This document shows positions 23,438-33,545 of a stretch of 64,000 bases of DNA, piece by piece (the stretch's first letter is position 1; every line of letters begins with the position of its first letter). This stretch comes from Sphagnum compactum (lineage: Eukaryota; Bryophyta; Sphagnopsida; Sphagnales), in contig OZ234499.1 of assembly GCA_965153455.1 (NCBI GenBank), forward strand, positions 12,210,271-12,274,270. Reading direction: 5' to 3'. Under the pieces are notes generated by a model. That model made no database searches. It saw only the letters and a program-made list of their open reading frames with translations, and was not told the DNA's origin. Position numbers and translations under genes: made by a program.

Positions 23438-25127
23438 TTAGATTTGGTACCTCCTTCTACCAACAACAGTGCCATCATTTCCTGCAAGCATTTGGTACTT
23501 ATCCTTGCGAGTGAACTGTGTGCACTGAAACCCTAGAGTGGAAGCCAACAGTTTCTGAACTTGATTGGCGACTTCGATCGCCGACTTGCCGCCCCCCCCG
23601 CTGCTGCTGCAGGTGCACTCGCGAGGAAGCTCCGGCAAGAACGTGATCTCGTAAACGGGCCGTGGATTCATGTAGATGAAGAAGGGATCCATGGCTTTGT
23701 TGCCGCGTGCAGTGGTGCCGTGAAACATTTTGGCTTTGTTCAGCGTCGCAACGGGCACGATCCTGTCCGAAAGCTCCGCGAATAGCGCCGAGAAGCGTAG
23801 TAAATATGGCTCACGGCATGTGGTTCCTTCCGGACATAACGTTAGATCTGATCCACTCTCCAGAATTTTGCGCATTATGGTTGCGTCTTTCTCCCTGTCG
23901 CGGCACAACGCCACTGTCTTCATCGGTGATAAAAGCTCAGAAATGCGTGAAATCGAGTACGTGACTGCAGGTACTCTGCGACGGAGTGCCACTGAAACTA
24001 TCACCGGATCCAGAAGTGTGCGATGCGTGCAGGCGAACAGAATGCCTTCGCCGGAAGTGTTGTTGTTGTTGTTCTTCTTCTTCTTCTGTGGCACTGGTGC
24101 TTGTGGAAGTGTTCCTTTTACAATGATTTTGATGCCGAGCAAGGCGTAAACATCGTACAGAATGGATACCGGGAAGATCTTGCCGACGGCTAAGCGGACT
24201 AGAGCTAGGAGGAACCCTAGAGGCATCCAGAGTAAGACGATGAGAGCGTTCCCCGGAGTCGGGCGTTGCACCAGACGACCGTCATGGAACACAATGGGTT
24301 TCGGCAATTCATGCTTCTTCACGGCTTCCACTTTCGTTGCAGCCGGAACAATGTAGCCTTCCTGCAGGCAGCACATACTAGGTCTCATGTCAACAAGATC
24401 TCGAGACACGTCCCCATGTAGTGAGCACTTGTGGTCTCATGACACATTCGAGCGATGTGGAAATTAGCTCTAGGACTTCCAAGGACATAGCACAACTGAT
24501 TACCTTGCAGAGAGACATGACGGGGTAGTCTGTGGGGCGGTCGCCAAGGCCGACGTCTGGGGCAGCTTCTGCTTCGTATCCGAACACTTTCTTGAGTCTC
24601 TTCTCTTTGTGGACACCGACGAGCACTCCGGGAGGTAAGACGAACCCCGTTGCACGCCCAGTTGTGGGGGAGACTTCGATCTCGGAGCCCAGTACCTCAT
24701 CGACGCCCATGAAATCTTTGGCAAAAGGCTCCACCATAATGCGTGGGTTGGCCGTCAACAAGTATCGTTTGTCAAAGGAGGAGAACACTCTCCAAGTGTG
24801 AGAGTGAATGTCCTCCGTATAGAATTTGGGCAGCACCGCGCGCGCCACTCCCTCGATGTCCTTCGCTCTCAATCCCACAAACGTAATGTAGATCATGAGC
24901 TCGATCCCCGCGCCTTCCGACACGAAATGGTACAGAAACCAAATCAACGGCGCTAGAAATAGCAACGCAGCAGCTCGGAAGTAACCCCCAGCTTCGAATG
25001 CAACGAGAAAAAAGTAAGGGAAAGAGCTCCGACTCCGCAGTAACGTCCCATCCAGATCCGCCACCACTGTCTGATGCTCTCGCCCTTCCGTGCTACAATT
25101 CTGAATCACCTCAAAAACATTCTCCAT
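23438..25127 (-). CDS. GPAT: glycerol-3-phosphate acyltransferase, land-plant GPAT4/6/8-like
   Basis: Transfers an acyl group to glycerol-3-phosphate for cutin or suberin precursors, probably at the ER. Exon 1 is 25127-24504 and exon 2 is 24361-23438, joined in phase 0 to give 515 residues, close to the usual ~500. The start is the first in-frame ATG (25127-25125, A at -3 and G at +4). The N-terminal HAD-type phosphatase domain has DLDGTLL at 24-30 and GLGDRPTD at 193-200, so both HAD aspartates and the GD motif are present. Members with intact HAD residues make sn-2 monoacylglycerol, while GPAT5/7-type proteins lack some of them. Hydrophobic segments lie near 40-75 and 246-268. Acyltransferase blocks are THRTLLDPV (320-328), CRDREKD (361-367), PEGTTCREP (385-393) and IVPVA (409-413). 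A lysine/asparagine-rich insert (303-309) precedes block I. The assignment to the family is secure; cutin rather than suberin is inference. Confidence 0.95.
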
Positions 25128-25639
25128 CCTAGTATTCTTCTTGTCTACACCAACACCCGAAATTGTCTCCACCACCAATGGTGTGAATGACGAAGCTTTG
25201 CAACAGCAACAGCTGAGAAAACACTTTTAAGAACAAATTCTGTAACAAGCTGGACAAAGGTACAACAGCTAAGAAACACTCTCAAGCAAAAAGAATTCAG
25301 TCACAACCTGCTAAGAAACACTCTCAAGAACAAAATAAATTAGTCACAACAACCTGGACAAAGGTTGCAAAAGCTCAAAAAACACTTTCAACAACAAATT
25401 TCAGTCACAACCTGAACAAACTTGGTCTACAACAGCTCAGAAAGACACTCTTCACGAACGAATTTCAGTCACGACCTGAACAGCTCAGAAAGACAATCCC
25501 AAAAAAAAATTAAAAAATTCGATCACAACCTGGACAATAGAGAAAAATTTTGATCACAACTTCGACCCAAGGGGAGAAAAAAATAATTGGGAACAACCTG
25601 AACAAAAATTCGATGTAAGCAAACCTCCATGCACGTACC
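25128..25639 (-). repeat. GPAT leader made of degenerate tandem repeats
   Basis: At least six imperfect units of about 50-70 bp lie between 25200 and 25570. On the plus strand each shows the order GTCACAACCTG(G/A)ACAA, then AGCTCAGAAA or AGCTAAGAAA, then CACTCTCAA(G/C). Together they fill the probable 5' leader or leader intron of the GPAT gene. A splice donor CTCTG|GTACGTG lies at 25639/25638. Possible acceptors near 25190-25215 would remove most of the array. There is no coding frame. Confidence 0.65.
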
Positions 25640-25720
25640 AGAGAAAGAATGAGCTCTACTACTCGTTCACGGAAATACTTCACAATTGCAAACAAAGCCG
25701 AGCCTTACTTATATGACATC
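25640..25720 (-). promoter_or_regulatory. probable GPAT core promoter and first non-coding exon
   Basis: On the minus strand ATATAAG lies at 25714-25708, about 70 bases before the leader donor at 25639. The spacing would place transcription start near 25680. This is inferred from motif and position only. Confidence 0.45.
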
Positions 25721-25975
25721 CGCAGAAGATCATCTCTTCTGGCGATCATTAATTAATTAAAGAGATCTACCAAAAAAAAAATGGGGAAAACAAATTAGGA
25801 TGCGGGAGAGGAGAGGAGATGTGCGCGCAGCGGAATGCAGAGCTGCGACGAAACAGAAAGAGAGAAGAAAAAACACGAGATTCCAGCAAACTGTTGATGA
25901 ACAGCCGCCACACTGAACCAGCACAACTACCCTTAAGCTACTAGTTAACCATGGTTTGGTTAGTTTCTCAGTTTT
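25721..25975. other. GPAT upstream region
   Basis: Purine-rich block on the plus strand (25790-25890, GGAGAGGAGAGG and similar). No gene. CTAGTTAACCATGGTTTGG at 25940-25958 weakly resembles the conserved CTAACCATGG phrase of MITE family A. Confidence 0.4.
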
Positions 25976-26316
25976 TGGGGCATGCCTACCAAGGCAATGT
26001 TATTGTGTTTAGATTCATTAAAGAGTATAATAGTAGCTTAAGGGGGATTTTGGCTTGACCCCTAGGTAATAATAATAATAATAGGTCTTTTTTTTAATTT
26101 ATTATATGAGGATTTTTGAAAGATGATGATATTTTTGGGCTTGTGTTGAAACTTGAGATTAATAGTTATAGAGTTCTAATATATCTTGAAGGATTTTGGG
26201 TTTCTTTTTTAGAGGGTTTTTTGAAGATTAATAATATTTTTGCATGGTGAAATATTTGAGTTTTCATAATTCTTCTTTTGCCTTGAGATACTTTTTAATG
26301 CAAATGGCAAGGCCAT
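25976..26316 (-). mobile_element. MITE-like element, family B, inverted copy upstream of GPAT
   Basis: Reverse-complement match to 22275-22624 and 27857-28164 along almost its whole length. The ends are CATGCCTACCAAGGC on the left and AATGGCAAGGCCA (26304-26316) on the right. It sits about 260 bp upstream of the inferred GPAT TATA box. No coding capacity. Confidence 0.7.
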
Positions 26317-26361
26317 AGTGTAACACACCCCTTGTTTTTTGGGTCAACTATTTTTTTTTAA

Positions 26362-26508
26362 ATTTAATAAACTTGGGCTCCACGGTTGCTACACACTATC
26401 GATGATGATTTTTTCTTCTTATTATGTTCCCAATATGATTATCAATAATTCATCATTATTTATGTCAATGTCGAATTTTTAATTTTAACTAAATATAAAT
26501 ATCGTGGA
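26362..26508. repeat. dispersed repeat family E, copy 2
   Basis: Matches 18812-18945 from AACTTGGGCTCCACG through ATTATCAATAATTCATCATT to ATCGTGGAC, same orientation. Confidence 0.6.
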
Positions 26509-27365
26509 CATTCATTTACCTACTCAGATTATTAGAATTTCAATCCAATTAAGTTATTGATCCTAAAACCCTAAACATGATTATGGGTTTTTTTTTTAAC
26601 GTCCCAAAAAAAATAATTAATTAAATTCTTTTTAAAAAAACATTTTATCACCTAGCCTACCTAGGCAATGTAACTGGCGGTTCTCAAGGTGAGTAATATT
26701 TGATAATCAACCCTTATGCATAATTGTTGGGTGTTACCCAAAAGAACTAATTGAGTGAATCAATCACCGAGGCTATTATTTTACATAGTGAAATTCACAT
26801 CCGATGGGTATATATTTTCAAAGAATTTTTTAAAACGTTGGAACATGATTTTACTTTTCTTCAAGAATCAAAATTAGAACCCGGTTTTTGATTTCATTGA
26901 GGGGTTGGAATTGAATATTTAATGAAATTAAAATTATTTTATTTTAATTTCATTAAATATCACTAAAATAGTTGCAAACAACAATTTTAATCACCTTGAA
27001 CAAGTCACAAAATGAGCTTCTTTTTTTTTAAACTAGTGATTGAAATATTGTATTTACAACTCAACAAACCTTGTCAAAATAATTAATTTTTAAAAAATTA
27101 TTTAAAAAATCCATCAACCCCAATCTGAATATTTCAGAACTTCAACAAATAGTCTCTAAATAGGCTAAGCTCTTTAGTAAGTACCTTGTGTTTTGAATGG
27201 AGTTCGAATTTTACACATTGCTCTTAGTCTTTTCTTTTTCTTTGTTTTTTTTTAAAAATTTATTTATTTATTATTATTATTATTTTATTTTATTTTTAGG
27301 TGGGGCAGTTGGCATTCTTAGGAATTAATTAGTGTTGAACATGACGGTTTGTAAAGTTCTTAGGT
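26509..27365. other. gene-free AT-rich spacer
   Basis: AT-rich. GGAGTTCGAATTTTAC at 27200-27215 is B-box-like, but no A box was found. (TTA)n-type low complexity is present near 27265-27300. Confidence 0.5.
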
Positions 27366-27482
27366 AGGGACCTTATGAAAGGGTCTGTAAGTGTTGTCTA
27401 TAGCTTGACGGGACCCTTATGAAAAGGGTCTGTAAGGTTGTCCATAGCTTGACGGGATCCTTATGAAAAGGGTTTGTAAGTT
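27366..27482. repeat. tandem repeat, about 44-48 bp x 2.5
   Basis: Units share CCTTATGAAAAGGGTCTGTAA, TGTC(T/C)ATAGCTTGACGGGA in order. The third unit stops after GGGTTTGTAAG. The inner CCTTATGAAAAGGG is nearly self-complementary. Confidence 0.85.
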
Positions 27483-27856
27483 CAGCATAGGAAGGACTAA
27501 GGACCACCTTGGGAACGAGAACTTGGTTTTTTTTATATTTTTGAGCTTTTTTATTGAATTCCCAATGACAAAGATTACTCAAAAACTCAATAATTCTCAC
27601 CCTTAGGTTTTAAAAATTACGAAATTATCTCCATAAAATTGGGCTTTTGCAAACAATCTCAAAAATTTGTTGCCCCAATTTTTCATTTTATTGAATTTCT
27701 AGGGAGGGAAATTGTTCAAATATTCAATAACTCTTACATCATAGGGCTACATGTTAGGAAAACCACACCTACCCATGAAGGGCTTTTCTACGTTACCAAT
27801 AAGTGTGGCGGTGGGAGCGGCTATGGTTTGGGAGATTTTAACATGAAAAACAAGGG
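27483..27856. other. gene-free spacer
   Basis: A 122-codon plus frame (27639-28007) runs through this spacer into the family B element and is not supported as a gene. Confidence 0.5.
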
Positions 27857-28164
27857 TTTGGCTTTGCCATTTATATTAAAAGGTATCTTAATGCAAAAGA
27901 AGAGTTATGAAAATTCAAATATTTCACCATGCAAAAATATAATCTTCCAAAACAATCTTGTTAAAGAAACCAAAATTTTTCAAGATATCATAAAACTCTA
28001 TAACTAATCTCCAGTTTCAACACAAGCTAAAATATCATCTTTCAAAAGTCCTCGTATCAAAATAGGCGTATTATTATTATCAAGGGGCCAAAATCCATTA
28101 AGCTATTATTATACTCTATAATGAATCTAAACCCAATATCCTTGCCTTGGCAAGCAAGGCCAAC
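27857..28164 (+). mobile_element. MITE-like element, family B, most complete copy
   Basis: About 308 bp. Left end TTTGGCTTTGCCATTTATA and right end GGCAAGCAAGGCCAACAAA pair as imperfect inverted repeats (core TTGGCYTTGC). Next to the right end is a secondary hairpin (CCTTGCCTTGGCAAGCAAGG). Four other copies or fragments in the window align with it. No open frame of element origin. Confidence 0.75.
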
Positions 28165-28584
28165 AAAGCAAAGCACACAAACAACTTCCCTCGAGGTTGT
28201 ATTGTGTTAAGAAAGGTTGTGAGTCTACTTTGTTTGTTTGTCATCTTGAGATCTCGATTATGCTGCAAAACATAATTTTTTCCTTTCTAAGTGAACCTAC
28301 CCTTGGATGGTACCACTAGAAACCACCTCAAAGAATGATTAAAGAACCAAAAATAGTCAAATCATTTTTTTAGGCCATTTTTATTAATTTTTTTCATAAT
28401 TATAAATTATTATTATTTCATGTTTATTAATTGCATGCTCTAATATATGGCTTGAAGTTTATTTGAGAATTTAAAATTAAAAATTAAAAAAAAATTATAT
28501 TCCTCATTAAAATGGCCCCTTAAAAAATCAATTAACCTCAACTTTGGAAATTCATAAAGTCATGCACATCTTGTCTTGGGCACA
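28165..28584. other. gene-free AT-rich spacer
   Basis: No feature recognised. Confidence 0.5.
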
Positions 28585-28950
28585 GCACCCACCAGCCCAC
28601 CATGAAGGATGAATGATAAGTAATCAAGAAACAGTTTTCCATTGGGTTTCAGTTCCCTAGCTAACCATGGTGATTAGCTCAGTTTGCATTTTCTTACCTA
28701 CCTACTAACAACCTGCTTGTGAGCAGGTTGTTAGTAGGTAGGTAGAAAAACCAGCCCTTAGCTATGTATGTATAAACCATATACTTACCTAGTAGGTACC
28801 TAATTTTCCTACCTACCTACCACCTATATATGAGACCTAATTCCCACAGAATTGGTAACCAAAGTGAAACCCAATATTAACTAACTCAGTTGAGGTTCAT
28901 CCACAAGTGAGTAACAAGGGGCATCCAGTGGATGGTGAGCTTGTGGGTGC
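28585..28950 (+). mobile_element. MITE-like element, family A copy 2, best preserved
   Basis: Ends are GCACCCACCAGCCCACCAT (28585-28603) and its inverted counterpart (28932-28950), matching at 17 of 19 positions. A perfect 22-bp snap-back hairpin has arms at 28695-28716 and 28723-28744 around a 6-base loop. It aligns with 7873-8232 throughout. No coding capacity, and no clear target-site duplication in the flanks. Confidence 0.8.
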
Positions 28951-29200
28951 TGGTTCATTGTGGCCCACATTCTTGGGCTTTTACTCAAAAAGGTTTAGGG
29001 TTAGGGTTATTTAATAGCTTTAACCTTTCCCTATGTGAAACTCTTTAGTAAATAAAGTGAGAAATACAAAAATGTAAGCATCCAATTTGGGTGCTGGTTT
29101 CCACCTTTTTGAGTGAGGCCCTTTGGGAGGGAGATTCTCATTAATAACTTTTAATCTTTTTGAGTGAAGGTTTAAAAGTACAAGATGTGCATGACAGGGA
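28951..29200. other. gene-free spacer
   Basis: Includes TTTAGGGTTAGGGTT at 28992-29006 (telomere-like) and two copies of CTTTTTGAGTGA (29106 and 29156). Confidence 0.45.
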
Positions 29201-29729
29201 TCAAAGTGTGTAATGGGCAGCACCAAAATGTGTGTATGGGCACCTCTAGGCCTCAAAGTGTGTAATGGGCAGCATCAAAATGTGTGTGTATGGGCACCTC
29301 TAAGGCTCAAAGTGTGTAATGGGCAGCACCAAAATGTGTGTATGGGCACCTCTAGGGCTCAAAGTGTGTAATGGGCAGCACCAAAATGTGTGTATGGGCA
29401 CCTCTAGGGCTCAAACTGTGTAATGGGCGGCAGCATCAAAATGTGTGTGTATGGGCACCTCTAGGGCTCAAAGTGTGTAATGGGCAGGACCAAAATGTGT
29501 GTATGTGCACCTCTAGGGCTCAAAGTGTATAATGGGCAGCACCAAAATGTGTGTGGATGGGCACCTCTAGGGCTCAAAGTGTGCAATGGGCAGCACCAAA
29601 ATGTGTGTATGGGCACCTCTAGGGCTCAAACTGTGTAATGGGCAGCATCAAAATGTGTGTGTATGGGCACCTCTAGGGCTCAAAGTGTGTAATGGGCAGC
29701 ACCAAAATGTGTGTACGGGCACCTCTAGG
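29201..29729. repeat. minisatellite, about 53 bp x 10
   Basis: Ten head-to-tail units of 52-56 bp, each reading TCAAAGTGTGTAATGGGCAG, CACCAAAATGTGTGTATGGG, CACCTCTAGGGC in order. Units differ by single substitutions, by CACC versus CATC and by one extra GT pair. Because the period is not a multiple of three, the open frames across it are incidental. It is not CRISPR: units have no unique spacers. Confidence 0.95.
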
Positions 29730-32525
29730 ACACATATTGGACTTGGAAAATGGGGCAGGTAGGGAGGAAAAAAAGAAGCAAGCAATACTTTTGTTTTGTA
29801 TGGGCTGCAATAAGGACCCATTGATGAAAGTGTGTGTGTGCATGGCCTTGTTGTCCTCTTCTTGGGTGGTGTAAACTTTCTTTTCTCTTTTTGGGGACTC
29901 AGGCAAAACTCATGTTCCATGAGGTAGAAAGAGCCTCGAAAGGGACTAAACTTATTTGCGGGTTTCATGATGACATTGGAGGAACAATTTCCAAACAGAC
30001 AAACTCCAATTGCTCTACAAGCTGCCAGAAGAGTGTAGTAGCCTAATCAATGGAAAAGTTTTCAACCAAAAGCTTTTGCCATCGACAATAACAACAATAT
30101 ACGGTAAACAACTAACTTAACAACATGACTAGGGTGAACCAACCAACACCCATGGTTAGTACTTGGTACTTTTACGGTTTTGAGTGAGGCCTCTTAGTGC
30201 CTATATTAAACCCAAAAAATTGTTAGATTTGAACTCAGAAAAGCCGATTTAGTCTATGCATTTTCGGATGTTCAAATCCATTTCAATGCCCCCAAAGCCC
30301 AAGTAACTAAATGCTTAGTATTAAATGTACACTTAAAAATACCCCTACTCTTAGTTGATTCTTTGGAGTGTGTTGTTGCACTCCCCTGTTGCTGGGGTAT
30401 TGGTTTTTTCCTTTTCTTCGCAATGAATTTCTTCATTTGTGCCACAATTATTTATTGATTTATTTGTTTATTTAATTTGTAAAAAAGTTAAATTGAATGG
30501 AAAAAAAAAAACCAAAAAAAACCCTACTCTTCATGAGCATGAGAAACACACCTTCCTTTCTTTGGCCACTATTTCATTGTGAACACCATTGATTGGGTTG
30601 GAAATAACAAAATTTAATGTCCCCTTTTGTTTTGTTTTGTCCTTGCATATGTGTCTGTCTAATGGGTTTGCTCTGTGGTCACTAATGTGAACTACATTAA
30701 ATTCCCAGAACTACATGATTGACCCTCAAAAAAACAAACCCCGAAGGATGTGTTAGTTAGTGGTCTCCAAGTTCCAATCCCCTCTTGGGCCTTGTTGTGT
30801 GCAATGTCTCCACAACTTTTCCTCCCTTGAAAGTTGTTCCCAAACACCCACAAATGCTTGGCTGTGGTTAAACTTAGTCGCTACACAATTTGTTGCAAGA
30901 CTCGTGGCAAAAGGATAATATGATATTAGTGTCCTATATGGAGTTGATTGAATGTACATAATGAATGGTTGGTGAGTTAAGTTAACCCTAACCCAATGTC
31001 TAAAATCAATGCATCATGCATTATGGATTAGTGGCCTTTTTTCTTTTCTTTTTTCCCCTCCATTTTGTGACGTATCCAAAGTTGCCATTATCCATAAAAA
31101 TATTTAGCCACATTTGGCTATAAAATAGATTTAGAAGCTTTTCAAAAGGAAGCATCTTTCCGTAATTTGGCTACCTGCCTCAAATCTGCCTATTGTACAT
31201 AACATGGCAATTTGCTATTGTTGTTTTGGAAATCTGCTGAATTTGGGTGTTTTTTTCCCCATAAAAAGTCCTTTGAAGAGGTCAAAATCATATTTTTCGA
31301 CTCAAAAAATTGCAAGAAATTGTCACCCAAAACAACAATGCCATAGATAGCTAAGCTTTATGTATTGGGTATTGAATCCCATCGAGGATCTTCATAGATT
31401 TGAGGGCCTAGTGGATGGCAATAGCCCCCAGGCTAGGCCCCAAAATCCAAGGAAAGCCAAAAATGGGGTTCCTTCCCAAACATTAAAAATGATTTCAAAT
31501 TTAGGGATCTTACAAAAGGAAAATGCTTTGGAATACAAAGAATCAATTTGAAAAGTTTGTAATGGTGGATTAGGGTTTCACCTCCATATGGTCGTCACAC
31601 ATGGTGCATCATAGGTATCACTATGAGAAACCCAAATCTTTCAACATAATTTCCATGCATGTAAACAAAATGGTGTGTAGACTAGTGGGAGATTCAATGC
31701 CAAGAAATTGAAAGTAGCTCAAACAAAAGAAGTAGTGATTCAAAATAGTGCAAATGGGATCTAAAATGTTAGACCAAAACCCTTCTCAAAATATTGCAAC
31801 GGGATGATCCCAAACGCAAGCGTGGAATCCTTCTCAAAACATTGCAATGGGATTTAAATCCTAGAGGCAATTCTAAACCTCCATTTCACTTCATTTGCAC
31901 ATGTATAAGTGTGTACCACAATTTTTCAAACCAACCCTAAATATGTGCTTGGGGAAAATTTAATTTAGTCCACAATAAATTTGAGTATTCATAAGTAGAT
32001 TGGCCTATTGTATGGAGGAGGATGCATGGACAATGAACAAGTATGCATGGATTATAAGTTACTAGAGCAAAACCCACACTAATATGTGTGGATGGCACAA
32101 CAAGTTTTCATTTTAAACTAAATTTGAACCCTATCTGTATACAGAGATAAGGGTTTTAGTAGTAGTGTAGAAAAAATGCACATAAAAATTTAGGGCATGT
32201 AGAAGGGGCTTGTGCCTAGGTTTTTTTTTTCAAAAAAAAATCTTACGTGACCAATGAGATTGACCGAAATTTGTCTCTTCAATTCTTTCAAAGAGTTGCC
32301 TTATAAACTAGTACATAAAATGTAACATGTGGTTTGCATGTGGCCATACAAATTATGTATTTGTATGAGGGGTGCACAAAATGTGTGTTATACGCAACCT
32401 TGTATTGTTAAATTGTTGATATTAAATTAAACGCTCTACCATTGATTTAATATCAACAATTGATATTTATGATAAATTGTTCATAGCTAGGAGATTTATT
32501 TATTTTTAATTTTTTTTTAATGTAC
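29730..32525. other. gene-free spacer
   Basis: Modest open frames (30753-30959 minus, 31360-31551 plus) lack domains. 31068-31140 contains GTATCCAAAGTTGCC and TAGCCACATTTGGCTA, related to dispersed family D. 32405-32465 contains a fold-back (GTTGATATTAAATTAA / TTAATATCAAC). Confidence 0.5.
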
Positions 32526-32905
32526 ACTAGTGTGGCCTATGCCGTTGGCGCAAGTGTGAACCCATTACAAAAATAGGGAAACTCAACATGTGAACATTGT
32601 TTTTGCAATGTATGTATCGATTTTTTGAATTGCCAAATATGAAAGGAAATCCAACAACACCAAAACCACATTCCAATTCCTCTGAAATTTTCAGCTACAA
32701 TTTAATTTAATTTCAGTGAAGAAATCATTCAATATTCAAGAACTTTTGCATCACAAGTCCAAACGTCATGCAACCAAGCCCATGCACCCCTCCTCATCGG
32801 GAGCTTTCCAAAGACACCAAGAACACGATCTGAAGCATCCTGGTTTGGTGGATCTCATAACTACAAAACAAAACAAAACAAATTACCTTCCTTCATAGAT
32901 AGATG
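32526..32905 (+). repeat. dispersed repeat family C, shorter copy
   Basis: Homologous to 686-1264. It starts at CACTAGTGTGGCCTATGCC and ends in the CATAGATAGAT run, lacking about 190 internal bases. The junction follows GAAAGGAAATC. Confidence 0.75.
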
Positions 32906-33419
32906 TTGTTGTAAAAGAAAAAAAATTCATGACTTTTTTTTTCAGTTTTTTACATCACATTAGTTATGAGGAACCAAAAAGGATCTCACATTAAATGATG
33001 ACATGTTCTAAGAACCTATTTAACCGTTCAAATTTTGTTACCAAATCAAAACCAATAGGGAAATGTCGTAACATGGTTTTTAATTTTTTGCAAATCTAAT
33101 TAATTTTTTCTTTAAACAAAAGTGATCAAATATTCTCTTTTAATTTATTTTTTCACATTTGTGCAAAATTTGAAACCAAAAAAAAAGACTCATCATGACA
33201 TGTGTATTTGAATGTTTTCAATCACAGTGTCATATTTTGAAAAAATGACATGAATTTTTGCCTATGATGGGTGCCATAATCATTTTTAGAGAAAGTATTT
33301 TCATATTTAGTTTTGTGGTTATGGATTGCTGACAAAGTCAGTTGAATTGGGTGCACATTTGAGGAGGTGGTAGAGAAAACAAAATGTCAAAAGATGAATG
33401 TGAATCTTTTTATAACCAA
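32906..33419. other. gene-free AT-rich spacer
   Basis: No feature recognised. Confidence 0.5.
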
Positions 33420-33545
33420 ATTAGGATCAATCATCTCACCTATTTGATAGGGGGCAAAATCCTTTGAAGCTACTATACTCTATAATGATTCTCAACACAA
33501 TATCCATGCCCTCCATGCCCTACAAGGCAAGGCCAACAAAATAAC
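33420..33545 (+). mobile_element. MITE-like element, family B, 3' fragment
   Basis: Matches the right part of family B: GGGGGCAAAATCC(T/A)TT, GCTACTATACTCTATAATGA, then CTACAAGGCAAGGCCAACAA. Only this part is preserved. Confidence 0.6.

Noticed and set aside
23561-24801. Several plus-strand open frames opposite the GPAT gene
   Set aside because: They are antisense shadows of a strongly supported minus-strand gene and lack their own domains.
27639-28007. 122-codon plus-strand frame
   Set aside because: Its second half is MITE family B sequence, and other copies of the family do not keep the frame.
29201-29729. Regular repeat resembling a CRISPR array
   Set aside because: Units are contiguous with no unique spacers, and the genome is eukaryotic. 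It is a minisatellite.
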